Of a stretch of DNA of 64,000 nucleotides, positions 1-10,511 are shown piece by piece (positions within the stretch are counted from its first letter, which is position 1; each line of letters starts with the position of its first letter). This DNA comes from Brassica napus (lineage: Eukaryota; Streptophyta; Magnoliopsida; Brassicales; Brassicaceae). The translations under genes and the position numbers were made by a program. The notes beneath the pieces are model-generated. The model was not told where the DNA came from and made no database searches. It was given only the letters and a program-made list of their open reading frames with translations. The stretch is from assembly GCF_020379485.1 (NCBI RefSeq), contig NW_026014843.1, positions 1 through 64,000 on the forward strand. Direction: 5' to 3'.

Positions 1-1120
1 CCCCCTAAAACATAAAGAATTCCGGCGATGATGCATGATTCGAGCTCGGCGATGATGATGATTCGAGCTCCAGCGATGACGATTCGAGCTCTGGTGTTGT
101 TTTATTGGTTTTGTTCTTCTCTTTTATTACACACAACTATGAATTGCTTTATTACAATGTGATATTTCTGTTTAAGTTGATTGGTTTTGTTTTTCTTAAA
201 TTAAATTTGGTTACAATGGTGTTGTTTAGAGAAAAGTTAGTTGTATTAAACGTCATTTGTATAATTTGGTAAAGTGATTCACGATTTTCTTTGCAATCCA
301 AATAATTAAAAAGAGAGATGGTTTGATGAAGACATAAAACACTTGAGCCAACTTATTACAAAGATAACAACTCAATCAGATTCAAACTCAACAAAAGCTT
401 TTGCTGATAACAAAAGAAGGCTTTTAACTCAAGAGCGCAAGCACAAACGGAGTTTTGTGGCATTTATTTTGATAAGTCTTTAGCGAAGCTAAATGAGCTC
501 TCTTCAACTCTCTTAGACAACTCTTATACTTTTGAGGATTCATGAAAAAAACTGTAGTAGCGGTTTGATAAGGAGGCGTCCCGCGGGACGGTCCGTGAAA
601 GCCTATATATTTTGCGGTATGGGTTTGAGCCGACATTTTGAAGACCGCAGCCCGCGCGGGACAGGCCCGCTGTAACCCGCTCGACGACTAATCTGCTGCG
701 GTACGGGACGGAACGGGATGGGTAAACCTGTTTGACATCTCTACTTTTGGTACTAGACAAAAGTGAATCTTATTATTCAAAGTAGTATTAATTAATTAGA
801 TGTGAAATCTAAAGCTCGTGTTCATTAAATAAAAGCCAACAATTTTGACCAATAACAACGTTTTTCTCATAATTAGGATATCAATCAGTTATTTTTTATT
901 TAGCCAAAATATAACAATTGATGTCAAAAAGCTAAGAAACCAGTGAAAAAAATATTATTATATTTTAAAAAGGTAAAGATAAGCATAAAGAGAATATTGT
1001 AAAAGAAAAGAAAAATATTATGGCTCCCGAATGGTGATTGCGGGTTGAGTAGTACGGGACAAGTGGTCTAATTGCGGTGCAATTCTAACAGTTATAAAAA
1101 TGGTATAGATATAAAGTATA
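1..1120. other. Intergenic left edge, no gene
   Basis: No coding region is recognisable here. Positions about 575-720 are strikingly GC-rich for the surroundings, with several short cccgc/gcggg and gggacgg words that can pair with each other, but I cannot assign them to a known element. The rest is AT-rich. A 55-bp stretch at 961-1015 recurs at 2426-2482 (annotated separately). Confidence 0.5.
961..1015 (+). repeat. Left copy of a flanking direct repeat
   Basis: About 45 bp containing aggtaaagataagcataaag are repeated almost exactly at 2436-2482. The two copies lie on either side of the Helitron at 1121-2369 but not at its termini, so they are not a target-site duplication of that element. 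They probably record an older local duplication or insertion event upstream of the RING gene. Confidence 0.75.
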
Positions 1121-2369
1121 CTAGGTTTTGACCCGCGCTTTGAAAAGCGCGGATTTTGTTTTTCATTTACTGAAATTAATTTAAAAATAATATTATCTTC
1201 TTTTCATATCTTAACAATAAAATTTTTTAAACTTTTATCATTTTCATTTTTTTCAAAATATGGTATTTTTCGAAATAGATTTAAAGATGATATGTGTGAT
1301 TTAATAGTGTATATATATATAGAGTAATGATGTGAATTGTCGATTTTACACTGAAAATGAGTTTTTCTTGTCATATATTTGTATTATAGTTCTAACCATC
1401 AATATACAAATTTTTTTTTATCTTTATTAGATTTAGAAGCTAATAATATTTTTGAAAGCACACCAGTTTTTTATGTCAACATTTTATTAGAAAATAAATA
1501 ATTTAATGTTAATTTATTATAATGTTTGAGGTTCAAGTACTATTTTCATATCTGATCCAAATCAGTGGTTGAACCGATCAAGATGAAACCATGTATATAA
1601 TCTTGTTCGGATTCAATGAAAAAATCTTTTATTAAAATCTGATTGAAAACCTTGGTAAAAACCCAACAACTTGTTATTAACCAATTATGATTTTGCTGTG
1701 ACAATATTAGTTTATTGATATGATAATATTAGTTTATTTTTTATTAATAACCTATTATAATTTGTATTTTTATTTTATATTTAAATTTAATTTTATAATA
1801 ATTTTAAAATATTCTTACACTTATAATTGCTATATCAATATTATGGACAAAATGACATAATAAATGATTTTATGTTAAGGTACTATATAATATAAATATT
1901 TACATAATTGTTTATTTGTATTTAACAATTTGAAATAAACGATAGAAAATAAATTATAGGTTAGATGATAAAATCAGTATTATAAAATATATTTTTGTTT
2001 AAAAAAATAAGATTGGACCTTAAACTCGTTAGATAAGTTAACGGAGGCATTTTGGTTGGATTTTTTTGGTTAAACGGTCTAATGAAATCGTTTCAATAAT
2101 AATAGGCCTTAATTAAATAGATTAGTATGTAAATTTATTATGGTTAGTGAATATAGCATTTTTTTAAGGAAGTAAATATCCAACGTATGCCTAAATGTCC
2201 TCAGAATTATAGCATAACTGATTTTGTTTCTTTTTTCATTTGATGTTAAATGAGGCAAAAATAATTAGAAAAAATCTAAATAAGGGAGTGGCATACATTT
2301 GTAAATAACTTGAAAAACTAAGGGTAGAATCCTAGTAGGGATTCTGCTTTAATAGTATAGATATAGAGA
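1121..2369 (-). mobile_element. Non-autonomous Helitron, 1.25 kb
   Basis: Read on the minus strand the element begins with TC (2369-2368), runs into tctatactattaaagcag, and ends in CTAG at 1124-1121. A GC-rich hairpin (ccgcgctttt / gcgcgg, plus-strand 1132-1152) lies about 10 bases before that end. The host bases are A before the 5' TC and T after the 3' CTAG, as Helitron rolling-circle insertion requires. There is no Rep/helicase coding sequence, so it is non-autonomous and resembles the ATREP-type elements of Arabidopsis. Terminal inverted repeats and target duplications are absent, as expected. Confidence 0.8.
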
Positions 2370-2425
2370 TTTTTGTTACCGTTAACTGTGGATGCAGAGC
2401 GGAAAGCTGGTTACCATTCGAAACC

Positions 2426-2482
2426 TATATTTTAGAAAGGTAAAGATAAGCATAAAGAGAATATTGTAAAAGAAAAGAAAAA
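2426..2482 (+). repeat. Right copy of a flanking direct repeat
   Basis: Near-identical to 961-1015. It sits just upstream of the RING gene leader, so it may contribute to that gene's promoter. Confidence 0.75.
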
Positions 2483-3147
2483 CTGAGAAGAGGAAAATAA
2501 AATAAAAAACCTTCCATCACCCTCCTCCTTTGATCTCTCTCTCTATCTCCCTGATTAAATCTGGATAATCAGGTAATCAACCTCTTATGATCATCGCAAA
2601 ATAATTGGATTCTCGAGCTTTTGATTATTTTGAGTATATGGTTGTTTGGTAATATATTGGTGGGTTGATCATCTTTTGAAATGGTTTAGAATACATTGAG
2701 GAGCTGCTGAAGACTTACAATGTTGCATGGACTTATCTTTGCATATGATTTTGGTGTTCCTTGCTTTCTGAATTAAATTTGATCTTTGCAGCTAGATTTT
2801 CATACTTTACACAATGTATCCGTGAAGCTTAATGTTCAATGTGTTGTCTGTGGATACAGTTTCTTTGTGCCTCTCTATAATAAAAAAAGTCACAGGAAAG
2901 GTTTCTAGACTTTACATTCTTGGAGAGATACTTAGAGAAGAATATTTACTCTCTTTCTTTGTATGTTTTGCTTCCATTGCTAGATGTCAGAACGTTTTAA
3001 ATATTATACTTGTGCTTATTGAACCAAACTTGCTAGAATCAGCTTTTGTTCTTTTCTGTAAGAAATTCACTTGTTTTTTTTTCTCTCGCTAATGCTGTTG
3101 ATTTTTCTAAAATTCCACTGCCAGGGGGGGTTTCTGCAACTATCAAT
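2483..3147 (+). promoter_or_regulatory. Promoter/5' leader of the RING gene with a leader intron
   Basis: A CT-rich stretch (about 2518-2552, cctcctcctttgatctctct) is typical of a plant 5' leader. A donor (cag/gtaatc) at about 2573 and an acceptor (actgccag) near 3123 suggest one leader intron of roughly 550 bp, leaving about 25 bases of leader before the ATG at 3148. An open frame across 2832-3092 inside this intron has no recognisable similarity and I regard it as chance. Confidence 0.5.
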
Positions 3148-4887
3148 ATGAGACAAAGAAATATGTTGACTAGTTTAGACATGGAGCAGCATTCTCAAGC
3201 TTTTGGCATCCCTCCTCCACATATCTCTATTCCTAGTTTCGAACCTTACGACAACAACTCAATGTTATACGGGCTTCAACAGTGCCATCATCATCAACGT
3301 CCTGCCATGTCAACCCCACCACATATCCATCTCCCTTATGCGCCTTTTCATGCTCCACCGTTTGTTCCTGGAGGTACTTCCACTGAACATGAGAGGGGTG
3401 CACATGTTATGAGTCACGGATACAAAAGAAAGAGCACTCAAGTTATGCCCGGAAATTTTCAGTATCAAACCACTGCAGAAGCACCTTTCCCATTCCCACA
3501 CTATGGCCCACAACCAGTAGATGAGAGGAGTGTGAGGAACAGAGCAGGAGCAGCTACAATGGATCCGCCTCTCTCCCATGTTCATAATAATTTCATTCAA
3601 GGAAGCTATCTAGCTCATCCTTTTCCACCTCCTGGCTCAGTCTGGTATGACCAACATTGTAATGGCAACACATCTGATGGATCCTCTTCTTCGCTTTGGC
3701 CCCAACCACCCTCTGTACCTTATATGCATGGTAATTAATATCCGTATTCTCTCAACACTGAGACTGGTCTTTATATGCAAGTTCTTGAAAATCTTAATTA
3801 TTCGTCTTGTTTGATTTCTTAGGTCACGGTGTTACTGGCTCCATAGACTCTGGTAATGTCTGCTTTCCGAGATACCATGAAACATCTAGTAGCAGAAACC
3901 AAACACCATTTGTATACCCTAGACACAGCCATTTTAGCCATCATCCGGCACCTCCTCCCACCTTATTACCTCACTTGGCTTCAGTCTCATACACTGTTCC
4001 CATGACTATTCATGATGCTTCCTACAGTCATGTGGGACCAGTTCAATCAACTGGGTTTAGTATAAACCCGCAACGTCCCCTAGATGATTTTGTACCTGCA
4101 GCGACTCTTAGAAACCATGGACTGCCTCGCTTTAGAGCATTTCCCACAGATGTAATTAACATCCTCTTTAGCACATTTTGTTCATCTTTTAGTGTCACTT
4201 TGTTCAAAAATGTTTATTCTTTAATATTGGCGTTTTTCTGTTTTATGTTTAGGAAGTTGCAGTGTTCAGAGAAAGAGGCTTCTACAATGCTGTTGATTAT
4301 GTTGATCATCATCAAGACATGCGCTTGGACATAGAGGACATGTCGTATGAGGTGAGGACATGTGAAGAGTTTATATTTGTTTTTCTTGTCTTATTAACAT
4401 ACAAACCTGCGGTGGCGCAGGAGCTTCTTGCTTTGAGCGACCATATTGGCACTGTGAAGACTGGCTTATCAGAAGAAGATGTGGAAGCTCTTCTGAAAAG
4501 AAGAACGTCTTTATCGACCAGAATCAACCTGGAAGATGCTACATCTACTGATCTAGAAACAGATTCTTGCACTATATGCCAGGTAAAGCCCAAGAAATCT
4601 TGAGACTGCATCCTCCAAGCTTATGCAAACGTTCCTCACTCACTCTTCTTGGTAGTAAAACTGGCTTTTTCCTAACTGGGGATTGACAGGAAAACTACAA
4701 GAACCAAGATAAGATCGCAACGCTGGATTGCAGACACGAGTATCATGCAGAATGTTTGAAGAAGTGGTTGGTTATCAAGAACATTTGCCCAGTGTGTAAA
4801 TCAGAGGCACTTGGTCATGGAAAAGAAGAAGGAACGATAAAAAAATTTATAGGAGGAGAGAGGTTTCTGCTAGTTCAACCTAAATAG
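3148..4887 (+). CDS. RING-H2 E3 ubiquitin ligase (At3g15070-like)
   Basis: Five coding exons join in frame: 3148-3730, 3823-4151, 4253-4351, 4421-4582 and 4690-4887, all with GT-AG introns, giving about 456 residues. The N-terminal 330 residues are low complexity, rich in His, Pro, Ser and Tyr, and probably disordered. A conserved helix-like segment (YEELLALSDHIG...TGLSEEDVE, from about residue 336) precedes a C-terminal RING-H2 finger at about 387-430. Its ligands are visible: CTIC, then CRHEYHAEC, then CPVC (pattern C3H2C3). Such proteins recruit an E2 through the RING and transfer ubiquitin; the substrate is unknown. The layout resembles the MBR/BIG BROTHER-related plant RING-H2 family. 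Assignment to At3g15070 rests on gene order and architecture. The ATG at 3148 is the first in frame after the leader-intron acceptor; another in-frame ATG follows at residue 6. Confidence 0.85.
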
Positions 4888-5261
4888 ACGTTATGGTTTT
4901 TTCAACAATGCTTATAAATATTGGTTTTGTAAGAGAAATAGAGTCAGGGTAAGTTTCAGCCCCCAAGTTCTGTAAATTTAAAACTTTTGGGCACATAATT
5001 TGTATAACAGTCTAAAGCTGAGATTGGCTTTGTGACTATGAAAACTGTATAGGCTTCTTTCGTTCTTTGTACATTTGGTTGCTCCTCTGAAGTTTATTTT
5101 GTCTTCTTTACCTCTAGCACCATTTATTTTCTTGTTCATAGATTGCTGAATATCTTTATATAAAAAAAGTAAGCATTATAATGATCTGAGAAACTTACAC
5201 CAAGCCAAGGAACAAGAAGAAAACAAAGTAAAGAAAAGGGAGAATCATCTGTATAGTTTCC
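4888..5261. other. 3' flank of the RING gene
   Basis: AT-rich 3' untranslated and intergenic sequence. T-rich and aataa-like signals occur but none can be chosen with confidence. No coding signal is seen. Confidence 0.4.
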
Positions 5262-5433
5262 CTAATTACCCGAACAAATGGACATCAACTTGAGAAGCAC
5301 CTTGTTGACCTCGGAAACATCGTCCTTAGATCCGACATAGATACTATGTTTTGTAGGGAAAGTAGCCGGATCATCATCTCCAATATTCCAAGCTTTTTGG
5401 CAAGTCATGGTTTGTATATATGATAGAAGCGTC
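5262..5433 (-). pseudogene. Relic of a RABA1g-type Rab GTPase last exon
   Basis: Reading minus, an acceptor (gctcag) at 5436-5434 is followed by an open frame ending at a TAG at 5264-5262. It encodes a peptide containing KAWNIGDDDPATFPTKHS, then YVGSKDDVSEVNKV. This is the C-terminal hypervariable tail pattern of plant RabA1 GTPases (K-A-x-x-IGDDP...P...VGSKDDVS-V-KKV). The double-Cys prenylation motif expected at the end is replaced by ICSGN. No G-domain (GDSGVGK, WDTAGQE) exists upstream; a tRNA gene begins only 70 bp away. Its place between the RING gene and the IQD10 relic matches At3g15060 (RABA1g), so I read it as a fractionation relic. It could in principle still be transcribed, but it cannot make a Rab. 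Confidence 0.75.
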
Positions 5434-5505
5434 CTGAGCTAACAATACCACATATATAAGCAGAAAATAGGTATGAATACAAGAATCAGAATATACATGC
5501 AAGCA

Positions 5506-5579
5506 GTTCCCGTAGCTCAGTTGGTTAGAGCGTTGGTCTTATGAGCCGAAGGTCGCGGGTTCGAGCCCCGCCGGGAACA
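5506..5579 (+). tRNA. tRNA, anticodon read as TAT (Ile)
   Basis: A 74-base cloverleaf. The acceptor stem GTTCCCG (5506-5512) pairs with CGGGAAC at the 3' end, followed by A. The D arm has GCTC/GAGC, the internal A box is TAGCTCAGTTGG, and the T arm GCGGG-TTCGAGC-CCCGC carries the B box GGTTCGAGCC. The anticodon stem is weak (two G-T pairs), with loop CTTATGA at 5538-5544, placing the anticodon TAT at 5540-5542, which would decode AUA. A T-rich run for polymerase III termination follows (ttttttactttttttt from about 5580). Position 37 is G rather than the A usual for Ile-UAU, and there is no intron, so the isotype is less sure than the gene. Confidence 0.85.
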
Positions 5580-6333
5580 TTTTGAGTTTTTTACTTTTTT
5601 TTCTTTTATCACCCTTAACTTTTAGCAAATTTAACAATTCAATCCCAAACTATTAAATTATCAGACAGACCCACATTGTATTTGAAGAAAAAGATCAAAC
5701 ACCATCTTTCACCTTTGGTTGAAATGTCAATCACGAAGCTTCAACTCCTCTTTCTCTCGCCATTTGCTTAAGCACCACTCATCATTAACCTTCTCGTGCC
5801 TTCAAAGCAAAAAAAAAACACATATTAAACACCATATCACTATGAAACTATCACATACTCTGGTTAAGTCTTTAGCCTCCATCATCTTCTCCAATAAAAC
5901 CTTTTGTTGTTTTGTATCTGTCGACTTAATACCGATAGTCTTTTGTCATGGGATCTGGCTAATTATTCCATTCTCTAATCTATTGCGAATGAACAAATTA
6001 GATCGAGACAAACGTTAGGAAAAAAACTCTGTTTCATTCTTGTATACTAGTGACTTCAAAACATGTTCTTTTTAGGTACCTTCAGAAATCAAATCAAGTT
6101 CAGTTTCAACTACGCTTACCATAGAAATCGCTATTATTCATATTCAAAGGTCTTTCCAAGCTTACTAGATTTGTCATTCTCCACAACTATGGTTCTTGTG
6201 AATTCTTTAGGCGAGAAAAAGACTATGCAGCTTGTAAAGCGCAAAGAGATTTAGTGGTGTAAAGTAAGAGTTCTAGCTGGTGCAGCTAGAAGTTGAGTGG
6301 TGTGGTGGTTCTTGAACAATAGAAATTCTGGCG
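5580..6333. other. Intergenic, no gene recognised
   Basis: Begins with the T-rich terminator of the tRNA gene. Open frames at 5719-6018 and 6063-6254 have no recognisable domain and biased base composition. I see nothing supportable here apart from a possible degraded upstream part of the IQD10 relic. Confidence 0.4.
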
Positions 6334-6735
6334 ATGATACATCCGAGAGAAGAGGCTACGGTGAAGCGTGAACGAGCAATGGCTACTGCCTTCTCTCATC
6401 AGGCCAACGGCCTGAGACTCGGGTACATTACTTGTTTGTGTTTCAGATACCTTGTAGCAGAGTGCTGATGCTACACAATATCTAGGTCAAGCTTGGTTTA
6501 ACCTTGACAAAGAAAACTAGGAATTGAGTTGGAAAGAACAGTGGATATAGCAGCTCGACCTTGGGAGATTAGGACTCAATGCCTAGTCACTGAACCGAAC
6601 AAATCAGCTAGGAAACCGGAGATATTATCACCCAATGTGATCACAAAGGAGACCTCGGGTAAACCAGGTTTTACCAATCATAAAGTAGGCTTCGGCATTT
6701 TTCCCGGACCCGAAGATCCGATCCAAAACTGATCT
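6334..6735 (+). pseudogene. Relic of an IQ-domain (IQD10-like) gene
   Basis: From 6334 one frame reads through REEATVKRERAMATAFSHQ, the signature segment of plant IQD proteins (E-A-A-x-(K/R)RERA-x-AYAFSHQ). An intron-like gtacattact...gtttcag follows. After 6500 the frame drops: one frame reads DKEN-stop-ELSWKEQWI, and a shifted frame continues IAARPWEIRTQ. Together these correspond to the IQD segment that ends in W-x-W-L-E-R-W-x-AARPWE(N)R. In-frame stops and a frameshift, and the absence of the calmodulin-binding IQ67 exons, show a pseudogene. Position between the RABA1g relic and the S40 gene matches At3g15050 (IQD10). IQD proteins bind calmodulin and microtubules; this copy cannot. Confidence 0.75.
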
Positions 6736-7439
6736 GAAAACTCCCGGTTCAGATAAAAAGCGAACCGATCTTTTTATCCTATTGGGTCTTGTTCTGGAGG
6801 ACCCAACCAGATCTAAATCCAAAATCCGATGGATATCCGAAACTTCTAGTATATATAAGTGTTTCAATATAGTTTTGGTATCATAGGTATTTTTTTAAGT
6901 TTAAAATATGGGTTTTTGGATATGATTTTGGTTTTTAGGTAAAATTTTAAAATTTCAAAAATATAATTTGGATAATCAGAATAATCAAAATTTGGGTAAG
7001 AATTTGGACATTTTAATGTTTTCAGGTTTTTTCTGTGTGTTTAGGTATTTTTAAGCCGGATCCAACATGATCTTATCCGAACCTGACCGAGAACTGAACC
7101 AAACTGAATCGACAAATTCTAGTTATCTCATTTGATCCAACGATATAAAACTTCAACCGATCCAAACTTGATAGAACCTGAACCGAATCCGATAAAAAAA
7201 ATTCTAATTATTTTATTGGATCTAAATATGTAAATATGTAAGACCGACCCAAAGAATCCGGATCCGACAAGACCATCCGAGTATCGAACGCCCAGACCTC
7301 GGTGACGAAAGATCTTCAACGTTATGTCAGTTTTTAAAATTAATCTATTTGGGCTTACTCTATTGGGCCTTCGATACAATGAGTCGGCGACATAACTAAA
7401 GTTATAGAATCTGAATCAGGTCTTGTCGCTTTTCGTCTC
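6736..7439. other. Intergenic with repeated ccgaa/ccgat words
   Basis: Sequence between the IQD relic and the S40 leader. It is peppered with words like gaaccgaac, gatccgat and cggatcc on both strands (about 6700-6850 and 7060-7300), which give the look of an old degraded repeat with inverted segments. No coding region is supported. Confidence 0.4.
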
Positions 7440-7934
7440 TCTCTGTCTCTTCGTGTTCTCTTTCTCTCTGTCGCTTCTAAACATTCAGATCGCTAGCTAG
7501 CTAGCTCTGGTCATGCGCATCTAATTTGCTGCTGTATTCCTTCTTTTTCCCAGAGCTGAGGTAATATTAATCCTTCTTGAATGATAATTGCTTAAATTCA
7601 TCTTCTTTAATAGTATCTCGACCTTACTGTTTGATGCAATCTCTCTCAATTAGAGTTTTCTGGGAAAAATGACTGAACTTTCTTGTTCACATCAAATTAT
7701 TGTGAAAATCCCACGTCAGGGTTGAGTTCCTTTCACTAAATCTCTTGAAAGATTTGGTTGAAAACGACATTTTTCTAATTTTTTTTTTAAAAAATCAAAA
7801 CTTTTCAAACTTGGACCGATCTAGTTAAAGCTCCACACTTCAGTTACGTGTTCTATACATCTAATCTTTAGTGGTGGAGACTATTGTCTGATCAAATCAA
7901 CCCCTAAGTTTCTCTGATTCGCAGTTTAACAAAA
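7440..7934 (+). promoter_or_regulatory. 5' leader and leader intron of the S40 gene
   Basis: CT-rich leader at about 7430-7480 (ctctctctgtctcttcgtg), a donor gag/gtaata at about 7559-7563, and an acceptor attcgcag ending at about 7924. The ATG at 7935 follows 10 bases later. A leader intron of about 360 bp is therefore likely. Confidence 0.6.
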
Positions 7935-8585
7935 ATGAACAAAAGTCCACGCATCGATATCCCTTCATCGTCTTCTCCAGCTTCAGCTTCTTCTGCAGAT
8001 GGTGAGTTCAATGAAGACGACATCTTCTCGATAGACGTAACTCACACTCCTCCGTCTTCTTCTCCTTCTCAACACCCGCCTGCTCGCCAGCTTCAACGGA
8101 GCAAAAGCGGTTTGAAAAACGTGGAAGCTTCTGGTATCCTCGCTGCTCTTCCCGAGCCTTCTGGTAACAGCTACCTCAACCACGTCTTTCACCATAAGCC
8201 TGCAGCTTCTTCCTCGCCTTCTTCGTCTTCGGCTCGAACCATTCCCTCAGCTCCTAAACCGCCTCAAGAGAGGCTTCCGTATACAGCTTCTTTTATAGGT
8301 GGAGGGAAGTTTCCTCAGTCAGCTCCGGTTCAAGTGCCGTTAGCATCTTCGGCGATGATGAATCGTCATAAGAAAGAGTTCAAGCTGACTGATGTGGTGG
8401 ATGAGGATGAGGAGGAGGAGGAAGAAGGTGAAATGCTTCCTCCACATGAGATTGTAGCTCGGTCTTTGGCGCAGTCTTCTTTACTGTCTTGCTCGGTGCT
8501 TGAAGGAGCTGGAAGAACACTTAAAGGGAGAGATCTCAGACAGGTAAGGAATGCTGTTTTCAGAAGAACCGGTTTCATAGATTGA
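7935..8585 (+). CDS. Senescence-regulator S40 family (DUF584) protein
   Basis: A single open exon of 216 residues. The N-terminus is Ser/Pro-rich with a conserved acidic patch (EFNEDDIFSIDV) followed by the LQRSKSGL block. The middle holds GGGKFPQSAPV, and an acidic run (DEDEEEEEEGE) precedes PPHEIVARSLA. The C-terminal hallmark GRTLKGRDLRQVRNAVFRR and GF close to the end is the most conserved part of the S40/DUF584 family. Family members are small, mostly nuclear proteins induced during leaf senescence and stress; the biochemical role is not known. Gene order and length point to At3g15040. It lies head-on to the TCP4 gene, so the two are convergently transcribed with about 1.9 kb between stops. 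No damage is seen. Confidence 0.93.
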   Translation: MNKSPRIDIPSSSSPASASSADGEFNEDDIFSIDVTHTPPSSSPSQHPPARQLQRSKSGLKNVEASGILAALPEPSGNSYLNHVFHHKPAASSSPSSSSARTIPSAPKPPQERLPYTASFIGGGKFPQSAPVQVPLASSAMMNRHKKEFKLTDVVDEDEEEEEEGEMLPPHEIVARSLAQSSLLSCSVLEGAGRTLKGRDLRQVRNAVFRRTGFID

Positions 8586-10511
8586 GTTTTTGTTTTTTCA
8601 CCTTAAGACCATTCTTTAATTTGTTATCCAATTGGGACCTGTCTTATTTGGTCACAGAAACTTTCCAATGTATGTTTATATATGTTGTGTCTACTTCATA
8701 TCAAAGACTGATGTGATAACTCATGTGTTTATATAATTGTTTTATGCTTCACATGTTGATGAGCCACAGAGCTTTAGAGATGTTCTTAGGTTTGAGTTTC
8801 ACATGTATTCAAGTTCTTACATTGGCGAATCTCTAATCTAAATTGACTGGACTTTAAGAGTCGTCATAGTCTTCTGTCAGAGGAAAAAGTGAATCACCTT
8901 TTATGTTGTCAATGTGAATTTCTTCAGTAAAAATTAAAGGCAATGAACAAGAAGTGAAAAGAGAGAGGGGACCATTCTTAAAGTGATAGCTCTTTTACAA
9001 TCTTGGCTCCATCTTCTTCTTCTTCGACATCACTCTCAAACCCATTAGATATTTTTGAGGTTTAGTGTGAAATGTTTTACTTGGTCATATAACAGATACA
9101 CTGTACTATGTTATCTACCTGTCTTAAAGAACAAAGTTACTGATGATATTATCAGTTGACAGACCAAATAAAAAGTGGGAATCTATTGTAGATTGAATAT
9201 GATTTTGAGTGATGAGACCCTTTTTTTTTTTGATCAAAGTTACTGATGATTTTGAGTCATGAGACGTTAAAGTAAAGATTCTCAGCCTTTCTATCTTTTA
9301 GTAGAAGGTACTTTATGATAAATCTCAACCTTCTCATTTGGTGTGGTTGATGACGTATTTATTACATCACATGAAAAGGTGTTTGCTTTTTCTTTCAAAA
9401 GGTTTAAATTTGTAAGAGTTTTAATAACTATCAGCTAAATGAATATAAAATGAACATCTGAAACCATGCATTTCAACCCAAGTTTGTATTTTTGACTAAC
9501 TTTGCAGAATCTAAAATTATTTGTATAAAGATGAATGATGGAGATGATGGGGAGTAGTTTTGATCAGCTTCCTACATTTAGACAAACATGGGCGGTTCTC
9601 TATACCTATCTCATGTCCCCATTCTTTTACTAATGAAAGAAGACAACGATCACATTCAAGTTTGGTGGATATCCTCCTACCACTAAAGTAGGTGTGTGAG
9701 AGAGAACAATTAATGACATCAGATATAGATAAACAATCCTTTTTTATTACTCCTTGTGAGGAAAATTTTCACTTGTAATTTAAGGAAACTGGCTAAATCC
9801 ACATGATGTTCCAGAAGAAGCAACAATTCAAAACTTACTGTTCATTGAAAATGACTAACTTTCTTATCATTGGGTCCAAAAGTATAGAGTGAGATATAAG
9901 AATCAACCTAACAATGATCATATCTAGTTTGGAGAGGGTATTTACCGACCTAGTTTTTTAACAGTTTATAAGCTGAGAAAAAGGTAGCAAAACCCATATG
10001 AAAATAAAAGAGAAAGTGCAAGACTTTATTACAGCATCCATGGAGAACAAGAACAGGGAACTGAAATTTCTCAAGTATCTGGCTATTGGAGTAACAAGAG
10101 GATGATGATGATGATACAACACACAACAAAAAGGTTTTCAGATACAACAACAACAAGAAAGAAACCTTGGAATCTAACCTTAACTGAGCTACAGGTAAAA
10201 AAGATGAAAATTACAAATGACAAAGGTCAGGAGGATACTGGAAGAAGAAGAACCTGAGACTGTATGGTCTTTTTTCTCTACTCTTTCATCCTTTTCCTGC
10301 CTTTTTTCTTTCAAGCCATTGAATACAAACGTCTTCCCTGTTCCGAACAATCTAAGCCAAAGCTTTCAATGTGAATGGAAGCTTGACAAGCCCTGCAAAA
10401 TGTTTTCTTTTTTAGTTCAACGAACAGGACAACTTCAAAAGTACTGAACTTGAAGTAAAAAAAGACAGACTTTGTAATAACCTGGAACAAAGAGGATAAT
10501 TGTTTGGATTG
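8586..10511. other. Convergent intergenic region
   Basis: 3' flanks of the S40 gene (+) and the TCP4 gene (-). It includes a short partial repetition (aaagttactgatga at 9134 and 9236; tgattttgag with atgagac at 9201 and 9247) around a T-run, possibly a tiny retroposon or template-slippage duplication. Open frames at 9950-10447 are not convincing; they overlap the 3' UTR of TCP4. I see no further gene. Confidence 0.45.

Noticed and set aside
575..720. GC-rich patch as a possible CRISPR-like or rRNA segment
   Set aside because: Repeats are irregular, short and unspaced, and the sequence does not read as rRNA; nuclear plant DNA has no CRISPR arrays.
2832..3092. 86-codon open frame before the RING gene
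   Set aside because: Lies within the predicted leader intron, hydrophobic and T-rich, no domain, and the coding start is well supported at 3148.
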